64,000 nucleotides of DNA from Salifodinibacter halophilus (GTDB lineage: Bacteria > Pseudomonadota > Gammaproteobacteria > Nevskiales > Salinisphaeraceae). Positions within the stretch are counted from its first letter, which is position 1, and every line of letters begins with the position of its first letter. Location of the stretch: the NCBI GenBank assembly GCA_012999515.1, contig JABEEB010000001.1, positions 1,364,001 to 1,428,000 of the forward strand, in the 5' to 3' direction. Shown one piece after another: positions 60,839 through 64,000 of this stretch. The notes under the pieces are model-generated. The model worked only from the letters and a program-made list of their open reading frames with translations. It was not told the DNA's origin and searched no databases. The position numbers were made by a program, and so were the translations under genes.

Positions 60839-61642
60839 CTAGACGCGGCCGAGCGCGAAGCCCGTCGCGATGTGTTTACGCACAAACCAGATTACGGCCG
60901 CCCCGGGGATCAGGCTGAGCGTGCCAATGGCCGCAAGCAAACCCCAGTTCACGCCCTGCACTGAAATCGCGCTGGTCATCGCCGACGCAAATGGCTTGGC
61001 ATTGGTCGTGGTCAGAGTTTGCGGGATCAGCAGACTAATCCAACTGAACATGAACAAAAAGAATGCTGTCACGCCGATGCCCGAGCGGATCAACGGCACG
61101 AAAATCTGGATGAAAAATCGCGGCAGCGAGTAGCCATCCAGAAATGCGGTTTCATCAATAGCGGTGGGCACCCCCGACATGAATCCTTCCAGAATCCAGA
61201 TGGCGAGCGGCAGATTGAAAAGCGTCTGACAGATGGCCACGGCGATCACCGTGTCGAACATACTCAGCGTGTGATAGAGGTTGAAAAACGGCAACACAAA
61301 AACCGCCGGCGGCGCCATCAAGTTGGTCAGCAACCAGAAAAACAGATGCTTGTCACCGAGAAACCGATAGCGCGAAAACCCGTACGCTGCGGGCAATGCC
61401 AGCGGCATGACAATGGCGATATTCAACAACACATATTCCAGTGAATGCAGAAAACTGCCCCACCAGAATTCGTTGGTGAAGATCGTCATGTAGTGGGCCA
61501 CCGTTGGATCGGCCGGCCAGAAGCTGAAAACCGTCTGGATGGCTCGATTGGTCTTGAACGACATGATGATCATCCAGTAGAGCGGCACCATCAGTGCCGC
61601 CAGGAAGACCCCTAGTCCGATACGACTCGCCCAGATGCGCAT
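60839..61642 (-). CDS. glpQ: Glycerol ABC transporter permease GlpQ
   Basis: 267 residues. A MalG-type binding-protein-dependent permease with six helices. The EAA loop region, which contacts the ATPase, is DETAFLDGYSLPRFFIQIFVPLI (in part). Start overlaps the end of glpP by one base (TAATG). Pairs with GlpP to form the membrane channel. Confidence 0.88.
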   Translation of the reverse strand: MRIWASRIGLGVFLAALMVPLYWMIIMSFKTNRAIQTVFSFWPADPTVAHYMTIFTNEFWWGSFLHSLEYVLLNIAIVMPLALPAAYGFSRYRFLGDKHLFFWLLTNLMAPPAVFVLPFFNLYHTLSMFDTVIAVAICQTLFNLPLAIWILEGFMSGVPTAIDETAFLDGYSLPRFFIQIFVPLIRSGIGVTAFFLFMFSWISLLIPQTLTTTNAKPFASAMTSAISVQGVNWGLLAAIGTLSLIPGAAVIWFVRKHIATGFALGRV

Positions 61643-62523
61643 TAGCCTTCCTCTCCGACGGTGCCACTACGAGTCAGCAAGATGTAGAACAAATAACTGA
61701 TAAGCAGAATAATCAGGAAATACAACGTGCCGAACGCGCCTGCCCGGCCCACGTTGAGTTGGTTGATGGCGATGATCTGCAAAATCTGTGTCAGGAATGT
61801 GGTCGCGTCCCCTGGGCCACCGCCGGTGATCAAAAACGGCGCAGCGTAGATCTTGAAGCTGTAGATGAAGCGCAGGATCAACGCGATGGTCAAAACGCCC
61901 TTGAGTTTCGGCAGCTCGATGTGTCGAAACACCGCCAAGCGCGACGCGCCGTCGATACGCGCGGCCTGATAGAACGCGCCAGGAATCGCACACAGCCCGG
62001 CATAGGAAAGCAGGGCGACCAGTGACGTCCAATGCCAAATATCCATCAGGATCAGCGTCACCCAGGCAGACACCCCGTCGGTCGCGTAGTTGTAGTGGAT
62101 ACCGAGGGTATTGTTTACGAAATTCCCCAGTAGGCCGATATCGCTACGGCCGAAGACCTCCCAGATAAAGCCCACAATGTTCCAGGGCACCATCAGCGGC
62201 AACGCTAGGAACACCAGGATGAGGCCCGACCAGCGGCCACCACGTGGCATCGTCAGCGACACGGCAATCCCCAGCGGGATCTCGATAGCCAACGTTACAG
62301 CGGTAAAAATCGACTGCCGGCCGAGCGCCTTCAGTATGTCGGGATCGTGCATTACATCCACGAAATGCTCCCAACCGACAAACAGATGAGCGGTCGGACT
62401 ATAAACCTCTTGGAACGAATAGTTGATGACCGCCATGAACGGGACCAGCGCGTTGAAGAACAACAACAACGCCGCCGGTAATACCAGCAGCCAGGCCCGA
62501 TTAGTGTGAAAACGGCTATCCAT
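61642..62523 (-). CDS. glpP: Glycerol ABC transporter permease GlpP
   Basis: 293 residues. A MalF-type permease with an N-terminal helix (VLPAALLLFFNALVPFMAVI) and the EAA loop QAARIDGASRLAVFRHIELPKL (in part). Start overlaps glpT by eight bases. Forms the transmembrane pair with GlpQ. Confidence 0.88.
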   Translation of the reverse strand: MDSRFHTNRAWLLVLPAALLLFFNALVPFMAVINYSFQEVYSPTAHLFVGWEHFVDVMHDPDILKALGRQSIFTAVTLAIEIPLGIAVSLTMPRGGRWSGLILVFLALPLMVPWNIVGFIWEVFGRSDIGLLGNFVNNTLGIHYNYATDGVSAWVTLILMDIWHWTSLVALLSYAGLCAIPGAFYQAARIDGASRLAVFRHIELPKLKGVLTIALILRFIYSFKIYAAPFLITGGGPGDATTFLTQILQIIAINQLNVGRAGAFGTLYFLIILLISYLFYILLTRSGTVGEEG

Positions 62524-63625
62524 TGGAGCGCTCCGACTGCTTGGTCACGAGGCGGTTGTCGGCATACAGACAACTCCATTCCGGCGGGAAACGAAAACCC
62601 GCCCGCGTCGCGTCGACACTGATCGCGTCGTTGGGCACCCGCGCTTTAACCTCGTGCCCGGCGAGTTGCGCCGTCACGATGCGGAACTGCCCCATGGGCA
62701 CGACCCGGTCAATGGTGACCGGCGTCCCTTCATCTTCGGGCACGAGCTCGACGAACTCAGGACGGATCCCCAGCTGGAGATCCTTCGCCTCATGCTGGGC
62801 CGCAGCATCCGCAACCTCCGGACTGAGCTCGATACGTTGATCGCCTATGGAAGCGGCCCCCGATGCGATCGTGCAAGGCAAGAAATTCATCCCCGGGCTA
62901 CCGATGAAGTAGCCGACGAACGTATGTTCCGGTCGCTCGAACAACTCCTGCGGCGTGCCGACCTGGACCATTTCACCTTCTGACATGACCACGACCTTGT
63001 CAGCGAAAGTCAGCGCTTCGGTCTGATCGTGTGTGACGTAGATCAATGTCTTGTTGAACTCGGCGTGGATTTCTTTGAGCTTACGCCGCAGCTTCCATTT
63101 CTCTTGCGGGTCGATGACCGTCAACGGCTCATCGAAAAGTATGGCCGTCGTATCTTGGCGCACGAGACCACGCCCCATGGAAATCTTCTGCTTTAACTCG
63201 GCCCCCAGATTCGACGCGCGTTTTTTCAGCACGTGTTCCAAATCGAGCATTTCAGCGACGGCGCGCACGCGCTCGGCGATGTGGGCCTTGTTTTCCTTTC
63301 GATTTCTCAGCGGAAACGCCAGATTATCGAAAACCGTCATCGAGTCGTAGAGCACGGGGAATTGGAACACTTGCGCAATGTTGCGCTCTTCCGGCGACAT
63401 CGCCGACACGTCCTGGCCGTCGAAGTAAATCCTGCCTTCCGATGGCGTTAGCAAGCCGGAACAAATGTTGAGCAGCGTGCTCTTGCCACAACCGGACGGG
63501 CCGAGCAGTGCGTAAGCGCCACCGTCATCCCAAGTGAAATCCATGCGTTGCAGCGCATAATCGTCCGACGATTGTGGACTGCCGCCGTAAGAATGGGCGA
63601 CGGCGTCGAACTGGATCTGGGTCAT
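62516..63625 (-). CDS. glpT: Glycerol ABC transporter ATP-binding protein GlpT
   Basis: 369 residues. Walker A GPSGCGKST (about 42-50), Q-loop VFQF, Walker B ILFDEPLTVID and H-loop VTHDQTE are intact, with a MalK-type regulatory/TOBE C-terminus (RPEFVEL). The signature position reads NLGAELKQKIS rather than LSGGQ. Companion ATPase GlpS lies directly upstream, overlapping by four bases. Energises glycerol import at the membrane. Confidence 0.9.
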   Translation of the reverse strand: MTQIQFDAVAHSYGGSPQSSDDYALQRMDFTWDDGGAYALLGPSGCGKSTLLNICSGLLTPSEGRIYFDGQDVSAMSPEERNIAQVFQFPVLYDSMTVFDNLAFPLRNRKENKAHIAERVRAVAEMLDLEHVLKKRASNLGAELKQKISMGRGLVRQDTTAILFDEPLTVIDPQEKWKLRRKLKEIHAEFNKTLIYVTHDQTEALTFADKVVVMSEGEMVQVGTPQELFERPEHTFVGYFIGSPGMNFLPCTIASGAASIGDQRIELSPEVADAAAQHEAKDLQLGIRPEFVELVPEDEGTPVTIDRVVPMGQFRIVTAQLAGHEVKARVPNDAISVDATRAGFRFPPEWSCLYADNRLVTKQSERSNG

Positions 63626-64000
63626 GAAGCCTCCTTCTGGCCGTCTCCATCGGTCGGCGCGCTGGACTCAGGCGAAACCAGGCGCATACCGTCGGTGTCG
63701 AATGCAAACAAGTTATCGGCGCTAAACCCGAATGCGACCGATTCGCCCGCTTCCATGCGAACGACACCGGTTTCGACCGAGACCCAGGGCTGATCGTGAT
63801 AAATGAAATGTATAAACGTTTCGGACCCGGTCACTTCGGTCACGTCAACGTGGGTATCGATGCGTGAGCTGTGGTGTGCCGGGTCATGGATTTCTATATG
63901 CTCCGGCCGTAAACCGAAGGTGTATTGCCCATCGGCGAGTTCGGCCAGATGCGCCGGCACCGCGCCCACATCGTCTTCGCCTAGAAGCACACGTCCGTTG
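63622..64000 (-). CDS. glpS: Glycerol ABC transporter ATP-binding protein GlpS, C-terminal part (cut by window edge)
   Basis: The last 125 residues of a second ABC ATPase gene, entering from the right edge. Visible motifs belong to the TOBE/regulatory domain: FGLRPEHIEIHDP, TEVTGSETFIHF and EAGESVAFGFSADNLFAFD. The stop overlaps the glpT start (ATGA). The Walker motifs lie outside the window. Confidence 0.85.
   Translation of the reverse strand, partial: NGRVLLGEDDVGAVPAHLAELADGQYTFGLRPEHIEIHDPAHHSSRIDTHVDVTEVTGSETFIHFIYHDQPWVSVETGVVRMEAGESVAFGFSADNLFAFDTDGMRLVSPESSAPTDGDGQKEAS

Overview
The window reads as chromosomal DNA of a Gram-negative gammaproteobacterium. It is GC-rich, with many GTG and TTG starts, and carries outer-membrane porins, MlaA, lipoprotein signals and the blocks gmk-rpoZ-spoT-ridA-recG and rhlB/trxA/rho in their usual gammaproteobacterial arrangement. 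The gene content suggests a marine or halophilic lineage such as Salinisphaera, but this is inference from gene content alone. No rRNA, tRNA, CRISPR array, insertion sequence or prophage was seen. Almost all of the window is ordinary housekeeping DNA, densely coded, with frequent ATGA-type overlaps.

Layout: the 5' end of adk (left edge), a PPi-type phosphofructokinase and inorganic pyrophosphatase (0.2-2.1 kb), and a complete zwf-pgl-edd-eda Entner-Doudoroff operon (2.3-6.9 kb). A YrhK-repeat membrane protein and an OprD-type porin follow (7-9.4 kb), then sulfite reductase cysJI (9.9-13.6 kb), a transglycosylase lipoprotein, heme O synthase, an OprP-type porin overlapping bioB, and comF (13.8-18.6 kb). 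Next come recG-ridA-spoT-rpoZ-gmk-yicC (18.6-25.6 kb), rph-rdgB-hemW-CPXCG protein and citrate synthase (25.7-29.8 kb), rho, trxA, rhlB, cysQ and gltX (30.2-36.1 kb), and small membrane proteins with mutM (36.1-38.5 kb). Then acs, an HNH protein, mobA-moeA, a hydrolase, mdh and glpK (38.8-47.1 kb), pyrF-hemE-acyltransferase (47.6-50.3 kb), and a cyclotransferase-like protein with mlaA and a lipoprotein hydrolase (50.7-53.3 kb). A DUF2236 protein, a LOG protein, terC and a TPR/DUF6065/2OG-oxygenase group (53.6-58.5 kb) precede most of a glycerol ABC importer operon glpS-T-P-Q-U-V (58.6-64 kb), cut by the right edge.

How the genes work together: central carbon metabolism is heavily represented. 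Glucose 6-phosphate goes through the Entner-Doudoroff route. The PPi-type PFK beside pyrophosphatase could serve the reversible fructose 6-phosphate step. Acetate enters by Acs, and GltA and Mdh serve the TCA cycle. Glycerol is imported by the ABC system and phosphorylated by GlpK.

The most interesting observations are: (1) a frameshifted relic of a glycerol facilitator (glpF) directly upstream of glpK, in a genome that carries an intact-looking glycerol ABC importer 11 kb away; (2) an uncharacterised TPR + DUF6065 + 2OG-Fe(II) oxygenase neighbourhood; (3) a pure (GGGGCC)6 hexanucleotide repeat inside the predicted signal-peptide region of a porin; (4) unusual disordered extensions on Rho and on the RNA polymerase omega subunit; and (5) an alpha/beta hydrolase whose nucleophile elbow lacks the serine.
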